Positions 6,971 to 14,599 are shown, counted from the first letter of the stretch. The stretch is DNA of 16,356 bases from CAYXVU01 sp964468725 (GCA_964468725.1 CAYXVU010000135.1:1-16356); one strand, 5' to 3'. The notes: generated from the letters alone by a model not told the origin. Numbers and translations: made by a program.

Positions 6971-7190
6971 GCTTCACCTTCTTTCCCCTAATCTGTTCCA
7001 ACGCCGCGGGGGCTGATGAGAAACTCAGGCTCATGTGCGCGTCAATGGTTGTCATTGCGGGGGGCCGATGCCTAACGCCATCAAACTCGCTCTGATTGAG
7101 CTCGTTGGTAGACAAACATTTACATAGTTGCCCCAGCCTTGACAAGCAGAAAGTGTAGGAGAGAAGCCCGCGTTTGCGGCAGTTGACCCC
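6971..7190. other. Divergent intergenic region between PilZ gene and tRNA-Pro
   Basis: No supported gene. On the minus strand a CTTGTCAAG box (7138-7146), identical to the -35 region of the SPOR promoter, is followed by a weak TGTAAA (7119-7124) after only 15 bases; it could serve the PilZ gene. A frame crosses the region but has no recognisable content. Confidence 0.45.
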
Positions 7191-7195
7191 CTGCA

Positions 7196-7224
7196 TTGAC
7201 CGGCTTGCACTCGTCCTTTAGAAT
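7196..7224 (+). promoter_or_regulatory. Promoter of tRNA-Pro
   Basis: TTGACC (7196-7201), a 17-base spacer and TAGAAT (7219-7224): five of six matches in each box, with ideal spacing. The expected start is near 7231, seven bases before the mature tRNA 5' end at 7238. It may also drive the tRNA-Arg and downstream genes. Confidence 0.7.
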
Positions 7225-7237
7225 GGAGCGCGAAGAT

Positions 7238-7313
7238 CGGGGCGTGGCTCAGTTGGTAGAGTACTCGGTTTGGGACCGAGGGGTCGCTGGTTCGAGTCCA
7301 GTCGCCCCGACCA
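7238..7313 (+). tRNA. tRNA-Pro (anticodon UGG)
   Basis: A full cloverleaf of 76 bases. The acceptor stem is CGGGGCG paired with CGCCCCG, the D arm GCTCAGTTGGTAGAGT, the anticodon stem CTCGG/CCGAG with loop TTTGGGA (anticodon TGG), the T arm has GGTTCGAGTCC, and the discriminator is A. The 3' CCA is encoded. UGG reads proline CCA/CCG codons. It lies just after a near-consensus promoter. Confidence 0.97.
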
Positions 7314-7320
7314 GTTTACG

Positions 7321-7368
7321 ACCCGTGACGAGCAGAGAGCGATTTGAATCCCTCCGCTCGTCACGGGT
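7321..7368 (+). repeat. Perfect 13-bp hairpin between the two tRNA genes
   Basis: ACCCGTGACGAGC (7321-7333) and GCTCGTCACGGGT (7356-7368) are perfectly complementary around a 22-base loop. The stem is as strong as a terminator stem, but it is followed by TCTGTTGAAAAT rather than a T run. It may be a weak terminator or pause site after tRNA-Pro, or a processing signal for a tRNA-Pro/tRNA-Arg precursor. Confidence 0.65.
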
Positions 7369-7380
7369 TCTGTTGAAAAT

Positions 7381-7454
<74 letters not shown>

Positions 7455-7485
7455 TTTCCCCTTCGCAGGGTGGTTGCGGAATCGG

Positions 7486-8763
7486 ATGGATGCCGTCGTT
7501 CAGGTCATCGAAGTTATCGCCATCGCGTTTCTCTTGTTGATGCTCGTTTTGGCGTTATTCGAACCGGGCTTGGCTTACAAGATATCGAAAACGCCCTCCT
7601 TGCCGTTGCAATCCCCCGATTTCCTTCGCATGCTCGAAGCGTTGGCCGACGCGCACCTCTATCACCACACCAAAATCGAAGTCCTCACTAACGGCGAAGT
7701 CTATTACGAAGCCGAACTCGAAGCCATTCGCACGGCTCGCCATAGCATCAATCTCGAAGCCTATATCTTTCAAAGAGGCGAGGTCACACGCCGTTTCCTC
7801 GCCGCGCTGGCAGAACGCGCACGCGCCGGTGTACAGGTTCGGCTGGTGCTCGATTCTATTGGCAGTTTCATGACGCGGGAGCGATACTTTGCCGAGTTGC
7901 TGACCGTTGGTGGACAAGTGGCTTGGTATCATCCGATCAAGTGGTACACCCTGCCGCGCATCAACAATCGCACCCACCGCGAATTGATTATCCTCGACGG
8001 GCGAGTCGGGTTTATCGGCGGCGCGGGCTTTGCCGACCACTGGTTGACAGGCCGGGGCGGCAAGCCGCGTTGGCGCGATACGATGTTTCGTGTCGAAGGC
8101 GATGCGGTAACCGGATTGCAATCGGTCTTTGCGGAAAATTGGCTCGAAGCGTCAGGCGAAATTTTGGTCGGCGAAGAGTTCTTCCCGGTCGCGGAGAGAG
8201 CCGGAACCGTTGCTGCTATGATTGTGAACAGTTCGCCGACCGTCGGCATGTCAACGCGGGCGCGCATGCTCTATCAAACCTTGCTCGCTTCGGCGCGGCG
8301 AAGCATCCATATCACGACGCCCTATTTTCTGCCTGACCGCAGCGCCCGTATGGAGATGGTGCGCGCCATCAAGGAGCGCGGCGTCGAAGTCAAAATCATC
8401 ACGCCCGGTCGCCATATTGATCACCTGTTGACCCGCCGTTCGAGCCGCAGACTCTACGGTGAATTGCTGGCAGCGGGCGCGCAGATTTACGAATACAAGC
8501 CCGCCATGATTCACACCAAAGCGTTGATCGTTGACGGCGTATGGGCGGTGGTCGGCTCGACCAATTTCGATAACCGCTCTTTCGGATTGAATGATGAGGT
8601 CAATCTCGCGGCCTATGATGAAGCCTTTGCGGCGCGATTGGGCGAAGATTTTGCCGCCGACTTGGCAAAGAGTCAGGCGGTCTCTTTCATCGAATGGAAG
8701 CAACGTTCATTGGTCGAGCGCACGCAAGAACTCTTCGGCTGGCTACTGGAACGGCAACAGTAA
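7486..8763 (+). CDS. Cardiolipin synthase-like phospholipase D protein
   Basis: The protein has 425 residues from the ATG at 7486; a TTG at 7474 would add four residues. One N-terminal membrane helix (about 5-25) is followed by two PLD domains. The second HKD motif is canonical: HTKALIVD (His343, Lys345, Asp350) followed by GSTNFDNRSF. The first reads HRELIILD (His164, Glu166, Asp171), so the lysine is replaced by glutamate. It is followed by GRVGFIGGAGFADHW, as in cardiolipin synthases. Members of the family join phosphatidylglycerol or related phospholipids to make cardiolipin at the inner membrane. The next gene, eight bases on, encodes an endonuclease/exonuclease/phosphatase-family protein, a pairing like E. 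coli ybhO (clsB) and ybhP. The gene starts only about 30 bases after tRNA-Arg, so it may share the tRNA promoter. The exact substrate is uncertain. Confidence 0.87.
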   Translation: MDAVVQVIEVIAIAFLLLMLVLALFEPGLAYKISKTPSLPLQSPDFLRMLEALADAHLYHHTKIEVLTNGEVYYEAELEAIRTARHSINLEAYIFQRGEVTRRFLAALAERARAGVQVRLVLDSIGSFMTRERYFAELLTVGGQVAWYHPIKWYTLPRINNRTHRELIILDGRVGFIGGAGFADHWLTGRGGKPRWRDTMFRVEGDAVTGLQSVFAENWLEASGEILVGEEFFPVAERAGTVAAMIVNSSPTVGMSTRARMLYQTLLASARRSIHITTPYFLPDRSARMEMVRAIKERGVEVKIITPGRHIDHLLTRRSSRRLYGELLAAGAQIYEYKPAMIHTKALIVDGVWAVVGSTNFDNRSFGLNDEVNLAAYDEAFAARLGEDFAADLAKSQAVSFIEWKQRSLVERTQELFGWLLERQQ

Positions 8764-8770
8764 TGAAGTG

Positions 8771-9547
8771 ATGGAGATGAAGACGCTACGAATTGCCACC
8801 TATAACGTGCATAAATGTCGCGGGCTGGATCGCAAAGTCAGCCCGGCGCGCATCGTTGAAGTCTTGCGCCAAACCGATGCCGAGATCATCGCCTTGCAAG
8901 AAGTCCTCAGCTTCGAAGGCGGCGCGTTGGAACGCAATCAAGCGCGTTTCATCGCCGAACAGTTGGAGATGCACTGCCACATCGGCGAGACCCGCAGGTT
9001 GAGCGGTGGCGTCTACGGCAATGTATTGTTGAGCCGCTTCACCATGCGCGACGTATGCAACTATGACCTCAGCGTATCGGGGCGCGAACCGCGCGGCTGC
9101 CTGCGCGCCGATATCGAAATCAACTCGACTACTGTATTGCACATCTTCAACGTCCATCTCGGCACCTCCTTTTTCGAGCGCCGACAGCAGGGGCGCAGGC
9201 TGATGACCGAAGCGATTCTCAACGATGGTAAACTCGGCGGCGCGCGCATCGTGATGGGCGATTTCAATGAGTGGACGCGCGGATTGACGACGCGTTTGTT
9301 GAGTACCTCCCTCAAGCCCGCCGATCCACGCCTGCATCTGCCGCGCTCAAAGACTTATCCCGGCCTGTTGCCTTTTCTGCACCTTGACCACATTTATTTT
9401 GACGAGCGGCTTGCTCTCAAATCTCTGCACCTGCACCGCAGCCGAACGGCGCTGGTCGCCTCCGACCATCTGCCGCTGATTGCTGATCTTCAACTCTATG
9501 CCCACGCTGTCGGTGAAAAGCATTCGATACCCCTAAGCAAGCGGTAG
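8771..9547 (+). CDS. Endonuclease/exonuclease/phosphatase (EEP) family protein
   Basis: The protein has 258 residues from the ATG at 8771; a second ATG at 8777 is equally possible, and neither has a strong ribosome site. All EEP-fold signatures are present in order: TYNVH (Asn12), LQEV (Glu44), GVYGNVLLSR, the FNVHLG strand (His129), GDFNEW (Asp164, Asn166), LDHIYF (Asp206, His207) and SDHLP (Ser231-Pro235). These residues bind divalent metal and attack a phosphodiester or phosphomonoester. The family includes DNases such as ExoIII as well as sphingomyelinases and inositol phosphatases, so the substrate cannot be read from sequence. It begins eight bases after the cardiolipin synthase-like gene and is probably co-translated with it. 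The parallel with E. coli ybhP beside clsB suggests a membrane-lipid role rather than DNA repair. Confidence 0.87.
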   Translation: MEMKTLRIATYNVHKCRGLDRKVSPARIVEVLRQTDAEIIALQEVLSFEGGALERNQARFIAEQLEMHCHIGETRRLSGGVYGNVLLSRFTMRDVCNYDLSVSGREPRGCLRADIEINSTTVLHIFNVHLGTSFFERRQQGRRLMTEAILNDGKLGGARIVMGDFNEWTRGLTTRLLSTSLKPADPRLHLPRSKTYPGLLPFLHLDHIYFDERLALKSLHLHRSRTALVASDHLPLIADLQLYAHAVGEKHSIPLSKR

Positions 9548-9645
9548 GCGGATGGGGCGCTCTTCACGCCTTCGCAACTGGCTTGGGGAAACGACGGATG
9601 AAGCGATTTCAACTCTGCGCTCAATTCATTTGATCGGCGGGCTGA

Positions 9646-9675
9646 TTGCGTGCGTGGAAAACCGTGTGCTAGCAT
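9646..9675 (+). promoter_or_regulatory. Possible promoter for the M16 peptidase gene
   Basis: TTGCGT (9646-9651), an 18-base spacer, and TAGCAT (9670-9675) preceded by TGC (extended -10). Each box matches four of six at most. Transcription would begin near 9682, giving a very short leader that still contains AGGTGA before the ATG. Confidence 0.35.
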
Positions 9676-9692
9676 CGCGCTTCAGGTGAATT

Positions 9693-10967
9693 ATGGTTGC
9701 ACAGTCCCACCTTATACAAAAAACGACTCTCGATAACGGGCTGCTGGTCATCAGCGAGCGCATGAGCAACATTCGTTCAGCAACGGTTGGCATCTGGGTG
9801 CGTTCCGGTTCGCGGCACGAAGAGGCGCACTTGAGCGGCATATCCCACTTCATCGAACACGCTCTGTTCAAAGGCACACGCACTCGCTCGGCGCGAGACA
9901 TCGCGGTTGAAAGCGATGCTATCGGCGGCAACGTGGATGCGTTCACCAGTCGTGAACTGACGGGCTTTTACGCGAAAGTGCTGGATGAACACCTGCCGCG
10001 CGCCTTTGACCTGATCGCCGATCTGGTCACCGAACCGTTATTCGATAACGCGGAACTCGACCGCGAGCGCAGCGTGGTCATCGAAGAGATCAAGATGGTA
10101 GATGACACGCCCGATGATCTGGTGCATGAAATTTTCTTGCAAAATTTCTGGCCTGACCATCCCTTGGGGCGCTCGATACTGGGCACGCCCAAGACGCTGG
10201 CGACCTTCGATCAAGACCGCATCAGCCAGTATTTCAACCGCGTCTACACGCCGCAGAATCTGATCGTCGCCGCCGCAGGCAACGTCGAACACGCGAATTT
10301 TGTGGAGATGATTGCCCATCGGCTCGGCGCTCTAGCAACCGTGCCGTCGCAGTTGCAGGCAACGACGCCGCAAACGGTGCGCCCGCGCGTTGTACTGGAC
10401 AAAGATTTAGAGCAAGTCCATGTAATGCTAGGCACGAATTGCCCTTCGATGCTATCGAATGACCGCTACGCGCTGCACGTGCTCAATACGATTTTGGGTG
10501 GCGGCCTCAGCTCGCGATTGTTTCAAACCATCCGCGAAGATCGCGGCCTCGCCTACACCGTCTTTTCGGGCATCAGTTCCTACACCGATACTGGCTACCT
10601 CTCCATGTATGCAGCCACGTCGCCCGGTCAGCTCAACGAATTGGTGGAATTGACGATCAAAGAGTTCGCCCGCATGAAAGATGACCCGGTGAGCGTCGAA
10701 GAATTACAACGCGCCAAAGATCAGCATAAAGTCTCGTTGATGTTGAGCCTCGAATCTACCTCTTCGCGCATGGGCAATCTGGCGCGGCAGGAGATCTTTT
10801 TCGGGCGGCAGTTGACGCTTGACGAAACCTTGCAACGCATTGATGCCGTAACCATCGCCGACGTACAACGCATCGCCAACGACATTTTCAATGGCAACGA
10901 TCTGGCCTTTACGGCTATCGGTCAGCTCGAAGGTTTCAACGTCAACAATGTGTCTTTGGCGTGCTAA
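9693..10967 (+). CDS. M16 family zinc metallopeptidase (insulinase/processing-peptidase type)
   Basis: The protein has 424 residues. The inverted zinc motif HFIEH lies at 52-56 (His52, Glu55, His56), with the third ligand Glu131 or Glu132 in SVVIEEIKM. The second half carries the M16 substrate-cleft signature GGGLSSRLFQTIREDRGLAY (269-288), including the Arg/Tyr pair seen in active M16B peptidases. The length and two-half layout match bacterial single-chain M16B peptidases related to mitochondrial processing peptidase beta. No signal peptide is visible, so it is probably cytoplasmic. The ATG has AGGTGA four bases upstream. Substrates of these bacterial enzymes are usually unknown peptides. 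It is on the same strand as, but 145 bases after, the EEP gene. Confidence 0.92.
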   Translation: MVAQSHLIQKTTLDNGLLVISERMSNIRSATVGIWVRSGSRHEEAHLSGISHFIEHALFKGTRTRSARDIAVESDAIGGNVDAFTSRELTGFYAKVLDEHLPRAFDLIADLVTEPLFDNAELDRERSVVIEEIKMVDDTPDDLVHEIFLQNFWPDHPLGRSILGTPKTLATFDQDRISQYFNRVYTPQNLIVAAAGNVEHANFVEMIAHRLGALATVPSQLQATTPQTVRPRVVLDKDLEQVHVMLGTNCPSMLSNDRYALHVLNTILGGGLSSRLFQTIREDRGLAYTVFSGISSYTDTGYLSMYAATSPGQLNELVELTIKEFARMKDDPVSVEELQRAKDQHKVSLMLSLESTSSRMGNLARQEIFFGRQLTLDETLQRIDAVTIADVQRIANDIFNGNDLAFTAIGQLEGFNVNNVSLAC

Positions 10968-11045
10968 ACATGTGCTGAGGCTGGTGCTGACGGGGACGCC
11001 CTTCACCTGCTTCAGCCCGCAGTCCTTCGTTCGCAGTCCTGAATC

Positions 11046-11840
11046 ATGAGAGTGATCGTCTTAGGCAGCGGCAGCTCCGGCAATGCCGTCTATCTTGAAG
11101 CCCACGAGACCAGCGTTCTCGTTGATGTCGGGCTATCGGCCAAAGAGACGGCACGCCGCATGACGGAGGCCGGAATTGACCCGGCGCAATTGAACGCCAT
11201 CGTTGTCACCCACGAACATGCAGATCATGTCAAAGGCGTACACGTCATGTCGAAGACGGTGACCGCGCCGGTCTTCATCTCCGACATCACGCGCGCCGAA
11301 TGTAAATGGCCGCGCGGTGGCGACGGCATCCGCTGGGGCGAAGCGATTTCATCAAGCGCACCCTTTCAAGTCGGAACGCTCGACTTTCACCCTTTCACCA
11401 TTCCCCACGACGGCATAGACACCTTTGCTTTTACGGTTGAATCCGGCGGGGTGAAGGTCGGCATCGTGACCGATCTCGGCTACATCACGAAGCTGGTTGC
11501 CGAACGTTTGCGGGGCTGCGATTTGATCGTCATCGAATCGAATCACGACCGCGATATGTTGAAGGTCGGCCCGTACCCCTGGCCGCTCAAACAGCGCATT
11601 GCCAGTAACACCGGGCATCTGTCGAATGACGAGACGGCGCGTTGGCTGCGCGAAGATTTCGATGGCCGCGCCGAATATCTGGTACTTGCGCATCTGTCGC
11701 GGCAGTGCAATCATCCTGAGCTTGCGCGCCTCAACGCTGTGCAGGCATTGGCGACGCGCGGCTCGCTCTTCTATCCCGACGCCGAACACCGCGTACAGGT
11801 CGCCCATCAAGACCAGGCGACCCAGTGGTTTGAATTTTAG
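11046..11840 (+). CDS. MBL-fold metallohydrolase, YycJ/VicX-like
   Basis: The protein has 264 residues. Its metallo-beta-lactamase motifs are VLGSGSSGN (4-13), THEHADH (55-61; HxHxDH), HDG (His121), TDLGY (Asp143), ESNHDRDML (His167), TGHLSN (His191) and LAHLSRQCN (His216). The GSGSSGN start together with ESNHD and GHLSN is the pattern of the YycJ/VicX branch, which includes DNA 5'-exonuclease-like enzymes. In Firmicutes yycJ is part of the WalRK operon; that context is absent here, so I give no symbol. No good ribosome site precedes the ATG. purB begins 83 bases downstream, and a nested hairpin and heptamer repeats lie in between. Confidence 0.9.
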   Translation: MRVIVLGSGSSGNAVYLEAHETSVLVDVGLSAKETARRMTEAGIDPAQLNAIVVTHEHADHVKGVHVMSKTVTAPVFISDITRAECKWPRGGDGIRWGEAISSSAPFQVGTLDFHPFTIPHDGIDTFAFTVESGGVKVGIVTDLGYITKLVAERLRGCDLIVIESNHDRDMLKVGPYPWPLKQRIASNTGHLSNDETARWLREDFDGRAEYLVLAHLSRQCNHPELARLNAVQALATRGSLFYPDAEHRVQVAHQDQATQWFEF

Positions 11841-11842
11841 AG

Positions 11843-11899
11843 CAGGTGCAAGATTCCGGGTGTCAGCGGGCGATTCGATGAACTGACACCGGGCACCTG
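11843..11899 (+). repeat. Nested inverted repeat before purB
   Basis: The outer arms CAGGTGC (11843-11849) and GCACCTG (11893-11899) enclose the inner arms GGTGTCAG (11859-11866) and CTGACACC (11883-11890). All pairs are exact, with an asymmetric internal loop (nine and two bases). It could form a long hairpin in the mRNA between the MBL hydrolase and purB. No T run follows. Confidence 0.5.
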
Positions 11900-11923
11900 A
11901 CATCTGACGTCTGAAATCTGATT
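11884..11923 (+). repeat. Diverged 7-base tandem repeat abutting purB start
   Basis: Units with exact 7-base period: TGACACC, GGGCACC, TGACATC, TGACGTC, TGAAATC, then TGATT directly against the ATG at 11924. The consensus is near TGANNYC. Two further arrays with the same consensus occur in this window. Confidence 0.6.
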
Positions 11924-13225
11924 ATGATCGAACGCTATACCCGCCCGGAAATGGGGGCGATTTGGACGCCGCAGAATCGCTTTCAAAAATGGCTCGATGT
12001 CGAGCTTGCGGTCTGCGAAGTTCACGCCGAGATGGGAACCATCCCGCGCGATGCGTTGGAGGTAATTCGTCGGCGCGCGACCTTCTCGGTCGAACGCATC
12101 AATGAGATTGAAAAGACCACGCGCCACGATGTCATCGCCTTTACGACAGCGTTGGCGGAAAACATCGGTGCAGAGTCGCGCTTCGTGCATTACGGTCTGA
12201 CCTCTTCCGATGTCGTAGACACCGCCATTGCGTTGTTGCTGCGTGAAGCGGCGGCGCTGTTGATGGAAGACCTTGAGCGACTCGGTATGGTATTACGCCG
12301 TCGCGCACTGGAACACAAAGACACCGTCATGATGGGGCGCACCCACGGCATGCACGCCGAGCCGACAACCTTCGGGTTGGTGCTCGCCCTTTACTACGCT
12401 GACAACGAGCGCAACCAAGAGCGATTGCGACGGGCGCGCGACACCATCAATTATGGCAAGCTGTCCGGCGCAGTTGGAACCTTTGCCAATCTCGACCTCG
12501 AAGTGGAGGAGCGCGTCTGCGATAAGCTCGGACTCAAGCCCGCGCCGATTTCGACGCAAGTGATTCAACGCGACCGCTACGCCGAATTTCTTTCAACGCT
12601 CGCCATCATCGCCTCGTCGCTGGAAAAGATCGCGCTCGAAATCCGCCACCTGCAACGCACCGAAGTGCGCGAAGCCGAAGAACCCTTCTCCGCAGGACAG
12701 AAGGGCTCATCGGCTATGCCGCACAAGCGCAATCCGGTAACCGCCGAGCAGATCTGCGGGCTGTCGAGAATCGTGCGCGCCAACGCGCAAGCCGGTTATG
12801 AAAATATCGCGTTGTGGCACGAACGCGATATTTCGCATTCATCGGTCGAGCGCGTCATTCTGGCCGATTCCAACATCCTGACCGATTATCTGCTTGCCAA
12901 AACCGAGTGGTTGATTGACGGGCTGGTCGTTCACCCGAAACGCATGCGCGCCAACTTCGAATCGCTCGGCGGCGTGAATTTCAGCGGTCAGTTGTTGCTC
13001 CTGCTCACCCAAAAAGGCATGGCGCGCGAAGCCGCTTATGCCCTCGTTCAACCGCTTGCCATGCGCGTTTGGGATGAAGGCGCGAGCTTCCGCGACTTGG
13101 TGATGCAGGATGCTCATATCACCGAGCAGTTGTCACCCGACGAGTTGGAGTCGTTGTTCGATATTGGTCAACAACTCCGCAACGTAGATAAAATTTTCGC
13201 GCGCGTATTCAATGAGAATAGCTGA
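11924..13225 (+). CDS. purB: Adenylosuccinate lyase PurB
   Basis: The protein has 433 residues, the usual length. The lyase-family signature GSSAMPHKRNP is at 261-271 and supplies the flexible catalytic-serine loop. THGMHAEPTTFG (140-151) contains the general acid histidine His141, HYGLTSSDVVDT (89-100) a substrate-binding loop, and TTRHDV (65-70) His68. The enzyme splits SAICAR to AICAR and adenylosuccinate to AMP, releasing fumarate; it is a cytoplasmic tetramer. purS and purQ follow on the same strand. No Shine-Dalgarno sequence precedes the ATG; instead a 7-base repeat runs up to it. Confidence 0.98.
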   Translation: MIERYTRPEMGAIWTPQNRFQKWLDVELAVCEVHAEMGTIPRDALEVIRRRATFSVERINEIEKTTRHDVIAFTTALAENIGAESRFVHYGLTSSDVVDTAIALLLREAAALLMEDLERLGMVLRRRALEHKDTVMMGRTHGMHAEPTTFGLVLALYYADNERNQERLRRARDTINYGKLSGAVGTFANLDLEVEERVCDKLGLKPAPISTQVIQRDRYAEFLSTLAIIASSLEKIALEIRHLQRTEVREAEEPFSAGQKGSSAMPHKRNPVTAEQICGLSRIVRANAQAGYENIALWHERDISHSSVERVILADSNILTDYLLAKTEWLIDGLVVHPKRMRANFESLGGVNFSGQLLLLLTQKGMAREAAYALVQPLAMRVWDEGASFRDLVMQDAHITEQLSPDELESLFDIGQQLRNVDKIFARVFNENS

Positions 13226-13257
13226 TTGCAAATGGGCGCAACCCCGACCCTTGGTAA

Positions 13258-13282
13258 CGCAGAGGCGCAAAGGCCGCAAAGA
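13258..13282 (+). repeat. Short GCAAAGG-type tandem repeat after purB
   Basis: Three near-identical units, CGCAGAGG, CGCAAAGG and (c)CGCAAAGA, lie in the purB-purS gap. The motif resembles short intergenic repeats that I associate with many environmental bacterial genomes. It has no obvious coding content. Confidence 0.45.
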
Positions 13283-13343
13283 TGGGAGAGTGAACTTCTT
13301 GGTCATCGCACCGATTGGCAATTGGCGATAGAAGTAAATGGAC

Positions 13344-13376
13344 AGAATTCGGAATTCTGACCTCAGACACCCGACT
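13344..13376 (+). repeat. Diverged 7-base tandem repeat abutting purS start, with palindrome
   Basis: Units AGAATTC, GGAATTC, TGACCTC, AGACACC and CGACT run with a 7-base period up to the ATG at 13377. The first two units form a near-perfect palindrome, CAGAATTC-G-GAATTCTG (13343-13359). As at purB, the repeat occupies the place of a ribosome-binding site. Confidence 0.5.
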
Positions 13377-13619
13377 ATGAAAGCTAAAATATATGTCACC
13401 CTGAAACCCTCCGTGCTCGACCCGCAGGGCAAAGCCATTCATCAGGCCGTCGAAAACATCGGCTATCACAACATTGCCGATGTCCGACAAGGGAAATACT
13501 TTGAAGTTCTGCTCGACGGCAATCTGTCACCCGACCAAGCGCGCACCGAGGTTGAACGCTTGGCTAAAGACGTGCTCGCCAATCCGGTGATCGAAGATTT
13601 TCGCGTCGAGTTGGAATAA
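13377..13619 (+). CDS. purS: Phosphoribosylformylglycinamidine synthase subunit PurS
   Basis: An 80-residue protein from the ATG at 13377, the normal PurS size. An upstream in-frame ATG at 13338 would add a non-conserved 13-residue tail made from the repeat region, so I rejected it. The pattern is typical: KAKIYVTLKPSVLDPQGKAI, then GYHNIADVRQGKYFEV, and finally NPVIEDFRVEL. PurS is a small dimer that bridges PurL and PurQ in the three-part FGAM synthase, which turns FGAR, glutamine and ATP into FGAM. purQ starts 83 bases downstream. No Shine-Dalgarno site is visible. Confidence 0.96.
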   Translation: MKAKIYVTLKPSVLDPQGKAIHQAVENIGYHNIADVRQGKYFEVLLDGNLSPDQARTEVERLAKDVLANPVIEDFRVELE

Positions 13620-13702
13620 CCGATGTGTGCATGCGATAATGCCGCTTACTCAAACCCCCGTTGCGACGGTCTCGACCTCAGGAAAAGGAAAGGATCACGA
13701 GC

Positions 13703-14410
13703 ATGAAATTCGGAGTAGTGGTGTTTCCCGGCTCGAACTGCGACCACGACACCTACCACGTCATCAGTAAAGTCATCGGTCAACCCGTAGATTTCATCTG
13801 GCATAAAGAGAATGCCGTCGGCGATTATGATGCGATCATCCTGCCCGGCGGATTTTCCTATGGCGATTACCTGCGAACCGGCGCGATTGCGCGCTTCAGC
13901 CCGGTGATGAGCGCGGTCAAGGAGTTTGCCGGACAGGGCGGCATCGTCATGGGCATCTGCAACGGGTTTCAGATTCTTTGCGAGGCGGGATTGCTCCCCG
14001 GCGCTCTGCTGCGCAATGCCAACCTGCGCTTCATCTGCGAGCACATCAACATGCGCGTCGAAGCGACGGACACACCGTTTACCAATCGTTGCGCGCGCGG
14101 GCAAGTACTATCGGTTCCCATCGCCCACGGCGACGGAAACTATTTTTGCGATGCCGCAACATTGGCCGAATTGCAACGCGAAAACCGCATCATTTTTCGC
14201 TATTGCGATGAACAAGGCCTGCTCACCTCTGAGTCCAATCCGAACGGCTCGCTTGACTCTATCGCCGGTATTTGCAACCGCGAGCGCAACGTCTTGGGTT
14301 TGATGCCGCACCCGGAGCGTGCCAGCGAAGAGTTGTTAGGCAGCAGCGATGGCCGCATTATCTTTTCATCGCTTGCCGATACGCTGGCCGAATTAGCGAA
14401 GGCTTCCTGA
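13703..14410 (+). CDS. purQ: Phosphoribosylformylglycinamidine synthase glutaminase subunit PurQ
   Basis: A 235-residue class I glutamine amidotransferase. The nucleophile Cys86 lies in MGICNGFQIL (83-92), and the His203 and Glu205 of the triad in PHPERAS (202-208). The start VVVFPGSNCDHD (5-16) and the LPGGFSYGDYLR loop (47-58) are PurQ-specific. It frees ammonia from glutamine and passes it to PurL. The ATG at 13703 has a GGAAAGGA ribosome site about eight bases upstream; an earlier in-frame ATG at 13661 lacks support. The length fits the Gram-positive/PurS-type PurQ rather than the fused gammaproteobacterial PurL. Confidence 0.98.
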   Translation: MKFGVVVFPGSNCDHDTYHVISKVIGQPVDFIWHKENAVGDYDAIILPGGFSYGDYLRTGAIARFSPVMSAVKEFAGQGGIVMGICNGFQILCEAGLLPGALLRNANLRFICEHINMRVEATDTPFTNRCARGQVLSVPIAHGDGNYFCDAATLAELQRENRIIFRYCDEQGLLTSESNPNGSLDSIAGICNRERNVLGLMPHPERASEELLGSSDGRIIFSSLADTLAELAKAS

Positions 14411-14599
14411 TAAGCATTCGCTTCTGACACACGGGAAATCCATCTGTGCCGCAGCCGCTGGAATAGGGGGGGGGCGGATTGCCCTAAAAAATTAGGGGAA
14501 GATCAACTCAAGGGCTTTTCAACCTCTACTGGATTGGCGATTGACCAAAGCGGTAACCGCCTGCCTGAAATCGAGACTCTGAACTCTCACCTCTTCCCA
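14411..14599. other. Convergent intergenic region between purQ and the esterase gene
   Basis: No gene. It contains a run of nine G (14466-14474) and a short hairpin CCCTAA-AAAA-TTAGGG (14482-14497), neither followed by a clear T run. A heptamer array at the right end is listed separately. A terminator is expected between these convergent genes, but I cannot point to a convincing one. Confidence 0.55.

Noticed and set aside
7334..7356. TTTGAATCC in the tRNA-spacer hairpin loop as a tRNA remnant
   Set aside because: It resembles a T-arm loop, but the flanking bases do not pair as a T stem.
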